Assembly (NCBI GenBank): GCA_003864495.1
Contig: PEDN01001354.1
Span: 124,001-188,000, forward strand
DNA from: Nemopilema nomurai
Lineage: Eukaryota; Cnidaria; Scyphozoa; Rhizostomeae; Rhizostomatidae
Direction: 5' to 3'
Length of the DNA stretch: 64,000 nt
Shown: positions 35,066-44,971 of the stretch, piece after piece
Position numbering within the stretch: the stretch's first letter is position 1
Layout: every line of letters starts with the position of its first letter
Program-made: the position numbers and the translations under genes
The notes under the pieces: generated by a model
Seen by the model: only the letters and a program-made list of their open reading frames with translations
What the model was told of the DNA's origin: nothing
Database searches by the model: none

Positions 35066-36628
35066 CTATAGATTCGTACTCTCCGTTTGGCCATTTCTCT
35101 CATTCTTCTCGTTGGCTACAAAAACACACTTCACCAAATTAGAACGCGTGAGCACCCACGTGTAGAACTTGCGCTTCGATCTACACAGCCACTCTGGAGT
35201 GCAGTCGTGATCTCTGACCAGTGCAAAATATACCGGAATCGCTGCCAAAACAACCACAAGGCAAATGGTATTTTCAACCGGTTTCTTTATGAATGGAGTT
35301 ATTAGGAGATAAAGGGATAATAATGTCATCACTATCGGGTTGGCGATCCATACTTTGAAGGGCCTTGGCAGGTCAGGTTGGCGCACCCGCAGAACTATGA
35401 CACCGAATAATGCAAGGCCATATGTCAACCACATCCCAAAGGAAAAAAAAATGACGAATTGTTGGGTATTAGCCCCTACCAAGAGTATGTAAATTGCGGA
35501 CAGAAAGAGCAGAGACAATACAGCTGGCAAGGGTGTTCTTCTGTTACTGTGGATGTATGACAATGGCTCTGGCAAATGTCCCTCCCGGGAGGCAGAAAGG
35601 ATAATACGGGATGTTATAAAGAGTGTTCCGTTTATGGAGCTGAAGCAAGAGATGGCAGCAGCCAGTGGAACCAACAGGGCAACGTTTTTACCAAAAATCT
35701 TTGTCACAAATAACGTTAGCACAGTGGAAGATCCTGCGATTTCCGAGTGAGTTAGAACTGCCAACAGTGACAGGTTTACAGATACATAACACACAATTAC
35801 GAAAGTGACTCCACTAAGAAGAGCTAGTCGAAGATTTCGATTTGGGTTTTTTAGTTCTTCTGTGATAGTGCATATTATGCCCCAACCATCGTATGCCCAG
35901 AGACCGTTGTAAAATGCAATGCTAAGGCTACCAGCATCCACTTTGTCGAAACCATCAAACATTGAAGCGTAATTCTGGGTGTGTCCGGTGGAAACTTTCC
36001 ATATTCCTAATGCAATAAAGAACAGTACTGATATTGACTGAATTGCCGTGAAAAACACTTGACTTTTTCCAACAAAAGATGCGCTGAAAATGTTGATGAT
36101 GGCTGAAATTACAATAGCAGCTACAGCAACACCTTTCACTATCCATGTGCCATCTGAGGATGTGACGTCATAAAATGGAGCGACTAGAAATTCGCCGATA
36201 GTCAAGCCCACTACTGACAAGACCGAAGGAATCGAAAGAAAGACCGTAATCCACATTGTACAGAATGCAGCTCCTTCTCCAAATGCCTCTTTGATGAAAA
36301 CAAATTCTCCTCCTGTTTTTCGAAGTGCACACGCGAGTTCGCAGAAACACAAGGCACAGAATATGCAGAAAGTTCCAGAGACAATCCAGATCAGAAGTGC
36401 CATTCCCATGGTATTTGTCTCTCTAGCTACCAGACTTGGCGAAATGAATACACCCGATCCAAACAGAATACCAACCACGTAGGCAAATGCTTGCCAAAAG
36501 CCGATACTTTTTGCAAGCACTTTGGCACTCGTGGAAGACAGTGATAACGTTGCTTGGGAAGTCGACAGATCTTGAGGTTGCTGCGACGCGAGCACTGAAG
36601 TCGATTCGGAGCTTATGGCGGTAGTCAT
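35066..36628 (-). CDS. SLC7 (SLC7A9-like) transporter, intact copy 7
   Basis: This is a 520-codon frame from the conserved start at 36628, with GSGVFISP, NGLWAYDGWG, SREGHLP and the cysteine-free loop. It differs from the 8731 type at TM3/4 (SVLSVVGLTIGEFLVAPF), TM8 (INGTLFITSRIILS) and TM9/10 ([20 protein letters not shown]). The N-tail is ESTSVL and residue 103 is Arg where the other full-length copies have Gly. The frame stays open upstream to an ATG at 36805, giving a possible 579-residue form. Its first 25 codons are inside the BEL LTR. A 4.9-kb retroelement separates this gene from its former upstream region, so its expression may differ. Confidence 0.92.
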   Translation of the reverse strand: MTTAISSESTSVLASQQPQDLSTSQATLSLSSTSAKVLAKSIGFWQAFAYVVGILFGSGVFISPSLVARETNTMGMALLIWIVSGTFCIFCALCFCELACALRKTGGEFVFIKEAFGEGAAFCTMWITVFLSIPSVLSVVGLTIGEFLVAPFYDVTSSDGTWIVKGVAVAAIVISAIINIFSASFVGKSQVFFTAIQSISVLFFIALGIWKVSTGHTQNYASMFDGFDKVDAGSLSIAFYNGLWAYDGWGIICTITEELKNPNRNLRLALLSGVTFVIVCYVSVNLSLLAVLTHSEIAGSSTVLTLFVTKIFGKNVALLVPLAAAISCFSSINGTLFITSRIILSASREGHLPEPLSYIHSNRRTPLPAVLSLLFLSAIYILLVGANTQQFVIFFSFGMWLTYGLALFGVIVLRVRQPDLPRPFKVWIANPIVMTLLSLYLLITPFIKKPVENTICLVVVLAAIPVYFALVRDHDCTPEWLCRSKRKFYTWVLTRSNLVKCVFVANEKNERNGQTESTNL

Positions 36629-36725
36629 CTTTGGAATAAGCAGTTTGACAGTTGCAGGAATGGTCTCAAGACTGAACAGTGAAAGGATATGATGAATGCT
36701 TTTAAGTCTTCGTCTTACTTGGCTG

Positions 36726-36730
36726 CTTGT
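36726..36730. other. Left target-site duplication of the BEL element
   Basis: CTTGT precedes the left LTR and CATGT (41660-41664) follows the right LTR, one mismatch in 5 bp. Homologous leaders elsewhere read GCTTGTAATAAACG without interruption, which confirms the insertion site. Confidence 0.75.
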
Positions 36731-37854
36731 TGTTGGGAAACTATGCTTACCTCTTTTGTTTTCTATTTGGCTGCTTTTAGGGTTTTTAACGGATTGTTGA
36801 ACCATTTGTTAACGCTTAACGTATTTTAATTAGTGCTTTCAACGCCTTTTATTATTATTGAGTCACGCTGTTAGATGCTTTGTTAATTTGCCTTTTGTAT
36901 TAGGTGCCAGTTACACTATACCAGATTGCTATCGGAGCGGAGTGATTTTCATATCGGATAGGGCTTTCAGTTTCACTACGCCGCACGAATCCGGTACACA
37001 ACGCTCTGATAAGCGGAAAATCACTCCGCTCTGGAGGTGATACGAAAATCACTCCGGAGTCACTCCGTAGCGGAGCGTTGTAGTGTAATCGCACTAATCC
37101 GATATACTCCACTCTGAAACCTCGTTTCATAGTTTGGCGCCTAAATTCAAGATGGACGACCTAGAATTTCAAGTAGCTCTTATGTCAGTGTTCATCCACT
37201 TGCCAGTATTTTACAATTGTCGTTTATTTTTTATCGACACACTTCGCATCTATATTTGATGCAGATACGAAAAATTGCAGAGGAGGCTTTATTTGTATCA
37301 TCTAGCAAGGCAAATCGCAAAGCAAAAAAAGAAAAGGCTAGGCGAAGGTTTTGGTTAAAGCCAGGGAGATGCGACAGTTGGTAGTTAGGCTTTCAAAAGG
37401 GGCTGCCTGTTCCTGCAGAGTGGAAAGAGAACTTCCGAATGACTTTTCCTTTTTCGCCATTCTCGCAGAATTTATTGAAAACAAATATTTATTACACCAC
37501 AACACAAATCTTCTACAAGATCAAGAAGGTGATGAATTTTGGCGCGCTTTGTAAACAAGCAAATACGCATTGCATTGTGGTCAAGAATGCGGAGGAATAT
37601 GGGGTAGGAGCAAGCGCAGCGTCTTAGTGTAACTGCTACCCTAATTATCACTCCAGAGTAAAAATTACTCCGCTCCGCTCCGCTCCGATAGCAATCCGGT
37701 ATAGTGTAACTCCAGCCTTAGCATGGCATGATTCGAGTCGAGTGTATGATGTGATCAGACGTAAAATCTTACAAAACTCGCCTTTTTCTTCGGAGTGCTT
37801 CTTGATCAATGTAAGAAAAAGAATTTCAGCAAGAGTTTGAAAAAGAGTACTAAC
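36731..37854 (+). repeat. Left LTR of BEL/Pao element, interrupted by a nested insertion
   Basis: It begins TGTTGGGAAACTATGC like the right LTR. After subtracting the nested 815-bp element and its 3-bp duplication it is about 306 bp. By hand alignment it differs from the right LTR by about eight substitutions and one 4-bp indel. Confidence 0.9.
36903..37717. mobile_element. Harbinger-like element nested in the LTR
   Basis: The right LTR shows the empty site GTATTAGCATGG. Here 815 bp are inserted between duplicated TTA (36900-36902 and 37718-37720), the TWA target preference of PIF-Harbinger elements. The ends share an inverted repeat of about 40 bp with the core AGTTACACTATACC then GATTGCTATCGGAGCGGAG. 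The interior (about 37340-37620) has decayed traces of a transposase N-terminus on the plus strand (RRRFWLKP, then VPAEWKENFRM). The insertion is younger than the BEL insertion. Confidence 0.9.
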
Positions 37855-39582
37855 GGATGGTCCACCGGAGTCGGAGGCATTGAATCAATATGGAAAGTTT
37901 GGGAAAAGCGAAGAAAAAAGAGAAAAATATTCCGGACGAGTGTCACGAAGACCGCAAACAGAGTGAAAGAATTGGTAGAGGACAGCGAGACTATCGAAGA
38001 GGGAACGTTGGAATATTTAAAAGCCGAGCTTAAAGAGAAACAAACGGAGATAAAAAAGAGTGATGAAGAAATTTTGGAATTGCTTTTAGAGTATGTTGAA
38101 GAGGAAGAGCAATTGGATAAAGAAATGGACGAAGTTGGGGAATACAAGAAGAAGATTTTGAATGCTATTTATTCAATAAACTGCCTTTTAAATACCAAAG
38201 AAGAACCAAAGAACAGCATCGCGAGGAGTGTATCGAAGGACAGTTTAAATTCGGAAGTATCAAGTTTGTCCCCAAGTTCGAGAAAAGTCACAAGAAAAAC
38301 CGTTGTAAAACTGCCTAAATTGGAATTACGGAAATTCACGGGGAAAATACATGAGTGGCCAGAATTCTGGGATGGTTTTCAAAGTGTCCACGAGAATCCA
38401 GATTTGGCAGCGTGTGATAAGTTTAAATATTTGAAGAGTTTTTTAGAAGAATCTGCACGTAAAGTGGTAACAGGAATGCCCATGACAGACGAAAATTATG
38501 ACATCGCTGTCAACCTTCTGAAGAAAAGATTTGGCAAACAGGAAGTAATACAGCAGGCCCACATTAGCCACCTCCTGGGGCTCCACCCTGTTTACAACGA
38601 CAAAGCCGTCAGCCGATTGCGCAATCTGCCCGACGAAATCGAGACACATTATCGCGGGCTCGAGGCTCTTGGTGTCAACACTTCCTCGTTTTCTGCAGTT
38701 GTCGTGCCAACGCTTCTTGAAAAGGTACCGGGAAATATCAGGAGTCAGATGATTAGGAGTTCGGACAACAATTATTTGAAGTGGACGATAGATGAATTAC
38801 TATGTGCCTTTGAAAAAGAAATCTCTATAAAAGAGTGCCAAATGCCTCTGGGAAGTTTGGGGGGCCGAAAGGATTTGACAAGCCGAGCGAATAACAACAA
38901 CATTAGGCCCAGAAGCAACTTCAACAAGGAGGGAACTGCCTCGTCGCTACTGGTTAGTGAAAAGGCAAACAGTTGTGTTTTCTGTATGAGAGACCATGCT
39001 TCTGAAACATGCACCAATGTTTTGGGAGCGGAAAACCAGAAGAATGTGCTAAGAAGATATGCAAGATGCTTTGTATGTTTGAAATCTGGTCATCGAACAT
39101 TCAGTTGCCGTCATAAGAATAACTGTAGAATATGCAATGGCCTACATCACGTATCAATTTGTCATAATGTTAGTAACATAGATCGACCTAAGCAAAGTAG
39201 TCTGCAAGTTAACGCAGAAAAGCCCAATGCACCCCTGCTTAACCCCACTGCAGCATCTTGGGTGGGAAGTACCGGTAGCAGGGGGGATGTAGCCTTTCAG
39301 ACAGCTTCAGCAAATGTGAATGGAGAGAGTATTAGACTTTTGTATGACTCAGGTAGCCATAAATCCTTTATGACTGCAGAAGCTGTCAATAGGTTAGGAT
39401 TAAGAGTGAGGAGAGAAGAGAAATTAGGTATTAAGCCATTTGGGAGCGTGAGTGCAGAATTTGAGGTAAAAGATGTGGTGAATGTGCCTATGGTATCTTT
39501 TGATGGAAAAAGGAAGATTGAAATTGAATGTCTTGTTGTCAGTAACATCCCCATATTAAGAATGTTCACCCAGAAGTTGTAA
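37795..39582 (+). CDS. BEL/Pao gag-protease polyprotein part
   Basis: This is a 595-codon frame. After a Lys/Glu-rich coiled-coil-like N-terminus (about 60-130) comes the BEL gag domain (DUF1759 type: LPKLELRKFTGKIHEWPEFW, about 172-260). Two zinc knuckle-like blocks follow (CFVCLKSGHRTFSC and CRICNGLHHVSIC). An aspartic protease segment (DUF1758 type) has the DSGS active-site motif (LLYDSGSHKSF). The first ATG lies in the LTR at 37795, so the true start may be later. The frame stops at 39582 within the protease domain. Confidence 0.88.
   Translation: MLLDQCKKKNFSKSLKKSTNGWSTGVGGIESIWKVWEKRRKKRKIFRTSVTKTANRVKELVEDSETIEEGTLEYLKAELKEKQTEIKKSDEEILELLLEYVEEEEQLDKEMDEVGEYKKKILNAIYSINCLLNTKEEPKNSIARSVSKDSLNSEVSSLSPSSRKVTRKTVVKLPKLELRKFTGKIHEWPEFWDGFQSVHENPDLAACDKFKYLKSFLEESARKVVTGMPMTDENYDIAVNLLKKRFGKQEVIQQAHISHLLGLHPVYNDKAVSRLRNLPDEIETHYRGLEALGVNTSSFSAVVVPTLLEKVPGNIRSQMIRSSDNNYLKWTIDELLCAFEKEISIKECQMPLGSLGGRKDLTSRANNNNIRPRSNFNKEGTASSLLVSEKANSCVFCMRDHASETCTNVLGAENQKNVLRRYARCFVCLKSGHRTFSCRHKNNCRICNGLHHVSICHNVSNIDRPKQSSLQVNAEKPNAPLLNPTAASWVGSTGSRGDVAFQTASANVNGESIRLLYDSGSHKSFMTAEAVNRLGLRVRREEKLGIKPFGSVSAEFEVKDVVNVPMVSFDGKRKIEIECLVVSNIPILRMFTQKL
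37858..37874 (+). other. Primer-binding site of BEL element
   Basis: TGGTCCACCGGAGTCGG begins 3 bp after the left LTR. It starts with TGG and its complement ends in CCA, as expected for pairing with a tRNA 3' end. The tRNA was not identified. Confidence 0.65.
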
Positions 39583-40640
39583 AGAAATCTTATACCCATT
39601 TGCATAATATATGGTTTTCAGATATTTCTAGGTTGGAATCATTAACAATTGACGTTTTAGTTGGCTTAGACTGGCTATGGAGTTTTATGGATGGTGAAGT
39701 TAAACGAGGGGGGCCAGGTGAACCTGTGGCCATCAAGACTGCAATGGGATGGGTGCTGTCAGGCCCATTAAAAGGTAAGAAATCAGATTTTAATGAGTCA
39801 AATGTCAACTATATATCTGAATCACCAATTTTGCTTTTGAAATGTGACAGATCTGCATTAGAAGACAAAATTCAGAAGTTGTGGGACCTTGAAACAATAG
39901 GAATTCGTGAAAGAAATGAAGTACATGAGACCCTGTTAGACAACATCACTTTCAATGGCGAACGATACTCTGTTGGTCTACCATGGAAGGCAGGTAATAA
40001 CGTTTTACCTACAAACTTTGACAATGCTTCAGCCAGATTTAACAGCCTTATTAGAAATTTAAGAAAGACCCTTCTACACTGCAAAAATATGATGATATAA
40101 TAAAAGAGCAGGTTGAATTAGGTATTGTTGAACAAGTATCAGAAATGGATGTCACTGAAAAGGTACACTACCTTCCCCACATGGCTGTAGTGAGTGAAGA
40201 AGCAGAGACAACAAAATTCAGGGTTGTCTATGACGCATCCTGCAAAGACAAAAAATTTGGTACCTCTTTAAATGATGTCTGCATGTAGGCCCGTCTTTCT
40301 CACCTTTAATTTTTGACATTTTGCTTCGTTTTCGTGAAAGTAGGGTAACTCTTGTAGGAGACATAGAGAAGGCTTTCCTCAACATTGAGATTAACCAAGA
40401 AGACAGAGATTTTTTGAGGTTTCTATGGTTAGATGGTATAAACAAAACAGAGCCTAAAATTTGCATCATGAGATTCAGACGTGTTGTTTTTGGTGTAAAT
40501 TCGTCGCCCTTTCTCCTGAACGCTGTTTTACGACACCACATTGGTAAGTATCAAAGTGTTGATTCAAGATTTGTATCAAAGTTGACAGAAAGCTTTTACG
40601 TTGATGACCTAGTTACAGGTACAAAGAATTATAAGAAGTG
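39583..40640 (+). pseudogene. BEL/Pao pol remnant: protease end and reverse transcriptase
   Basis: 39600-40100 continues the protease-linker part (VLVGLDWLWSF, AIKTAMGWVLSGP). After a frameshift near 40080 comes the start of the reverse transcriptase (FRVVYDASCK near 40220), then a stop near 40286, then GDIEKAFLNIEI, FGVNSSPFLLNA and the catalytic FYVDDLVTG (about 40597-40620). The frame ends at about 40642 where an internal deletion joins it to integrase sequence. Confidence 0.85.
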
Positions 40641-40678
40641 TTAAGAAATGTCTGCGTAAAGTACTTGGAAATGCTAGA

Positions 40679-41332
40679 GTGACTTCTGACGAAATACGTA
40701 CGGTTTTGTCGGAGGTAGAATGTATTCTTAACAACAGACCTTTGACATATTTATATGATGAGGAGGATGGAGAAGTATTAACTCCATCACATCTATTGGT
40801 AGGTAGAAGATTAAGCATGCTATCAACAGGTATTGGTTGTAAATTGAGATTTGATGAAGACGATCTTCATTCATCACATTGTAAGCGCTTTTCTTACTTA
40901 ACCAGATTGTTGAATAGTTTTTGGACTAGGTGGAAGAAGGAATACCTCATAGATCTGAGAGAATCTCACCGAATGAATAAGAACAACCCAGCGAATATTA
41001 ATGCAGGAGACATTGTAGTAGTGCAAGACGAAAATCTTAAGAGAGGTCAATGGAGAATTGCAATCGTCAAGGATGTAATTCGGGGTAAGGATGGTCACAT
41101 ACGCGGTGCCAAGGTATGCAAAGCTGGAAGAGGTAAGTATGAGCCTTTAACTAGACCAATTCAAAAACTGTATCCTTTAGTGAGTGGAAATGGAGCTATG
41201 AGTAAGGAGGATGGACTGAAACAAGAGAATTTCTCAGAGAATAAGGAGAATGAGAGGTCCGCAGGGGAGCGACCCATAAGAGCTGCAGCAAACAACGCGC
41301 CTCTTAAGATGCTACAGTTACTTGACGCATAG
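40679..41332 (+). pseudogene. BEL/Pao integrase C-terminal domain (DUF5641 type)
   Basis: This is an open frame of 217 codons with LNNRPLTYLY, LTPSHLLVGRRL, FWTRWKKEYL and the basic beta-rich tail GQWRIAIVKDVIRGKDGHIR. These are hallmarks of the end of BEL/Pao integrases. The zinc-binding and DDE core domains are missing, because sequence 5' of this point is reverse transcriptase. It cannot integrate on its own. Confidence 0.85.
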
Positions 41333-41341
41333 GAACATGCG

Positions 41342-41356
41342 CCAAGGAGGGGGGTG
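41342..41356 (+). other. Polypurine tract of BEL element
   Basis: A purine-rich AAGGAGGGGGG tract directly precedes the right LTR at 41357, as required for plus-strand priming. Confidence 0.7.
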
Positions 41357-41659
41357 TGTTGGGAAACTATGCTTACGTCTTTTGTTTTCTATTTAGCTGC
41401 TTTCAGGGTTTTTAACGGATTGTTGAACCATTTGTTAACGCTTAACGTATTTTAAATAGTGCTTTCAACGCCTTTTATTATTATTGAGTCACGCTTTTAG
41501 ATGCTTTGTTAATTCGCCTTTTGTATTAGCATGGCATGATTTGAGTCGAGTGTATGATGTGATCAGACGTAAAATCTTACAAAACTCGCCTTTTTCTTCG
41601 GAGTGCTCCTTGATCAATGTAAGAAAAAGAATTTCAGCGTTTGAAAAAGAGTACTAACA
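41357..41659 (+). repeat. Right LTR of BEL/Pao element
   Basis: It is 303 bp, begins TGTTGGGAAACTATGC and ends TACTAACA. It lacks the nested insertion found in the left LTR. Confidence 0.92.
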
Positions 41660-43589
41660 CATGTAATAAACGTTGACAGAGTCGCATTAGTGTTTCAAGT
41701 AGAAAGTTGTTCGTTCAAATAAAACCAGCTCTTTTGCTGTTTGCTTCATTTGCTGAGAATTTGAAGGTAAATTCCTTTTGGAGCTTCAATTTGATTGGAC
41801 AATTCATCGGTTGCCAGGGTTATTTCTTTTCAAAAGGCTATAACATGGGTCACTGGAGGCGCTCAGGTTTACCTAATTTAGTCGGCAACTGTAATCAAAA
41901 CTTTTGAATTAACTATCTCCCCTGCGGCAGACTGTCTGTAAAAACTTAAGGTGCGCCAAGAGCACAAAATTCTGAAATATGGAACATCAAGTAAAGAACC
42001 CATTGGTAGGGAAACATTTAATGCACCCTTTTCGTTGGTTCTTCTTCTGAAGGAACAAATTTTCAGCAGTTCGAAGTTTATTCCCTCTTGCATTCAGGAA
42101 ATGACGATATAACAAATCAATCAATCTTGGGCACTTAATTATCAAAATGAAGATAAGAGCAAATTGAAATAAAAATGTGTAATATTAAAACTCCAACAAA
42201 GAATAAATGACTCATTGTAATGTATTTCTAATAAAGCACACATCGAGTAAGGGGTTGACTATGCCGTATTCACCAAAGAATTACTCAATTATTATCGTTT
42301 GCAATGACACTGATGAATATTTGTTGTCAGTGAGACATGCCCCTAAGATATAAGAATTTAATAAGCGTCCTGGTTTAATCAAACTGTTTACCTTTCAAAC
42401 TGCCAAACTATTAGCCAAGATTTGGCATGTTCTTTCAATTCCTTTTCCACCCTTCTCTAGTGTAAGAGATTCCACCCCGGTTTTGCAGTCACTAGGGCTG
42501 AGTCCCCTTAGGACTGGATCTTCGAGCACGATAAGCGAAGATGGCAGACTCTAATGGATAAAACGAAGCCCCAAGTTAGTTAAGGCATGATACCTTCTTT
42601 ACCAGAAAATATAACAAAACCATGAAAAGAAATCATTGGTCCAAGACTTTTGCTCCATTCTTGCAATAGGTGCCGGTTAAAGTACAAATACCACTCCCTT
42701 CAAGTACCGAGTCAGGTGATAGTAAATCTGAGACTTCCGTTCAAACACATGTAATATGGTAAGTGATTACTGAAATGATCAGTCTTTGAATTATCCAAAT
42801 AAAGTGAAGTATGTTCATCTTATCTCTCTTCTTGCCAAACCGAGACGCAACCGTTACAGGTAAATTGAATGTTTTATCGTTCACTCCTTTCTCATTTCTA
42901 TTTTGAAGCAAATCTTAGCCCATTGCTTGGTAATCAGGTCAGCTTGGTATTGTCTTTAACAATTCAGTACGGCTCGTATCGAATCAAGACATTTTCCATA
43001 AAGGCTGCGTATACACGAGGATTCTGGAACACGGATCTGCGTAGATACGGATAGGCTTCCCGTTTACACTATGTCTTTGAAACCATACTGTGCAGAACCG
43101 TTTCGCTTTATCCGTTCACGAGGACATTGATTATGAAAGCAACCAGCCCTGCAGATGAGAACACAACCCCAATCACTGTCGCTCTACTTGAGAATCTCCT
43201 CTCCACCTTGATTTTCTTCTAAGAGCAATCCCGGTAGAAACTCTCCACGCAGCATCGAAACAGCTTCTTGCAAGGATTAGAGCATTAGGAAACGACCTGT
43301 TCCAACTATATTCATTGCAGGGCCATATTTTAGTTCACATTGTAGCCACTTATAAATCCATGTTCATAAAAACAGTTCAGCATTCAGTAATGACAGTCAT
43401 TATCAGGGTTTTGCTAAAGTAAGTAAACCAAAAGGGTCTAACTCCAAGAAAACTCCAAGTGAACTCAAAGAGCATGATGGGTATGTAAAATCCCAGAACC
43501 AGAAGGGTATGCCCTAAGGCCGGGGCCCACAGCATAGGTAATACATATGGTGCCTGAAAGGTATGTTCTAAGTCTGGGGTCTATGCCCG
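41660..43589. other. Spacer type B, displaced upstream region of copy 7
   Basis: The leader resumes (AATAAACGTTGACAGAGTCG) and continues as spacer B. Before the BEL insertion this DNA directly flanked the transporter at 35066. It contains no gene that I recognise. Confidence 0.55.
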
Positions 43590-43692
43590 AAGCATGAAGG
43601 GTGGGTCCTATACTCCGAGCATGAAGAGTGGGTCCTATATTCGAAGCATGAAAGGTGGGTCTTTTATTCCGAGCATGAAGAGTAGGTCCTGG
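43590..43692. repeat. 27-bp minisatellite, very short array
   Basis: About four units, the smallest of the five related arrays. Confidence 0.8.
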
Positions 43693-44971
43693 AGTTTATG
43701 AATGGACAGGCAGCAAAACGGAGCTTTGTTTGTTGGTAAGTCGTGGTGAGTGAAAGCAGTACGTTCAGATGAGACTTCAGCAGGTCTTGGGCAGTCCCCA
43801 TACTAGTCCCCTCCCATTCCCCTCCCAAATCCTGTTCTGCAAGGGAGAAGCCTGCAGAAGACCAGCCGATTGACATGCCAAAATACAAAACATCGGTTCC
43901 CTTTGTCATAGTGAATGCACACACGGAGCTGTTGCATACTTGCAACAACGTGGGCCGAAGTGTGGTCACACTACCCAACGAAATGCAGGTGGTGAAGATG
44001 ACATACAGAACTGTTGGCACTGATAGAGGTACCAATGCAAGGCGTTCTGCGCATTATTGCCTGGTTTCAGCAGTTTTAGCATGGTCCACCGATGACAATC
44101 TCTGACAATGCATGACTATGGGCTCAGCTGCAAATTGGCTTGACAAACCATGCAAGGGGGGACATGCAAAGTTCTTCTGAGCAATTTGGGTATTTCATGG
44201 CGATTCAATCTCATATGGGATGCTAGATAACGTGGCTTCATTTGGCACATGATGGGTCAGGTGAAAAATGTATTGAAGAAGGGTATTTGATGGTCACACG
44301 TAACATATCGAGAACTCGGCGAGATGATGTTAGACATTGAACTCTGTTTCAACATAGTCCTTTCAAGGAACAGGTCATGGGTTGGAGCCCTTAATAACGC
44401 TCAAGATGAGACGTCACCAAAAACTTATTTTAACAAGTTCTTTGTGGTACAAACTTCACAATGGCTGGAAAGAGCAGAACTAGTTTACTAGTTCACTATT
44501 AAAAAACTTATTTTAAAATTCTTGAATGTTAGCCACATAAAATAAACATCAACAAAAAGAACTTTCAGATATTAAAAATTCGCCAAATATGTGCAGAATC
44601 GGTGCTAACGAATCACTGTTAGTTTATTTCTGTTCGTAAAGTTATGAACGTAGACCAAAGTATAGAGGTTTAATGGGGAAAGAGCCTATTGGATATGCAT
44701 ATAGGATATTATCATGTGGCACTTAACCAAAAGCTGGCAAAAAATAAGTTGGACAGTTGTAAACAAAAAGCCACGCGAGAGTCTGTGGAAAAAACAAGAG
44801 TATCTGTCGCAAAAAAGTACTTCAATTTCGCAAAATCTATATAGTGTCATCGCGAAAACAAGAAAACTACAAAACTGCATAAAGATCATTCAACAAAGTT
44901 CGCATGAAAACAATAAGTTGAAATGGCATAAAAAAGATTACAAAAGGTGTTAAACTGACCAGCTTTTGAAT
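43693..44971. other. Spacer type B, 3' part
   Basis: It contains the antisense open frame (43664-44035) and the 3' flank of copy 8. No recognised gene. Confidence 0.55.

Larger units (their letters stand above)
36731..41659 (+). mobile_element. BEL/Pao LTR retrotransposon, internally deleted
   Basis: Two LTRs (TG...CA ends), a primer-binding-like site, a polypurine tract, a gag-protease frame of BEL type, part of the reverse transcriptase and the integrase C-terminal domain are all in order on the plus strand. RNase H and the integrase catalytic core are missing, so the element is defective. It inserted in the 5' leader of the minus-strand transporter at 35066-36628, about 100 bp upstream of its start codon. 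Confidence 0.93.

Noticed and set aside
36628..36805. ATG at 36805 as the main start of copy 7
   Set aside because: The ATG at 36628 is conserved in all copies with a better context, and the upstream codons come from a retroelement LTR. The longer form is kept only as a finding.
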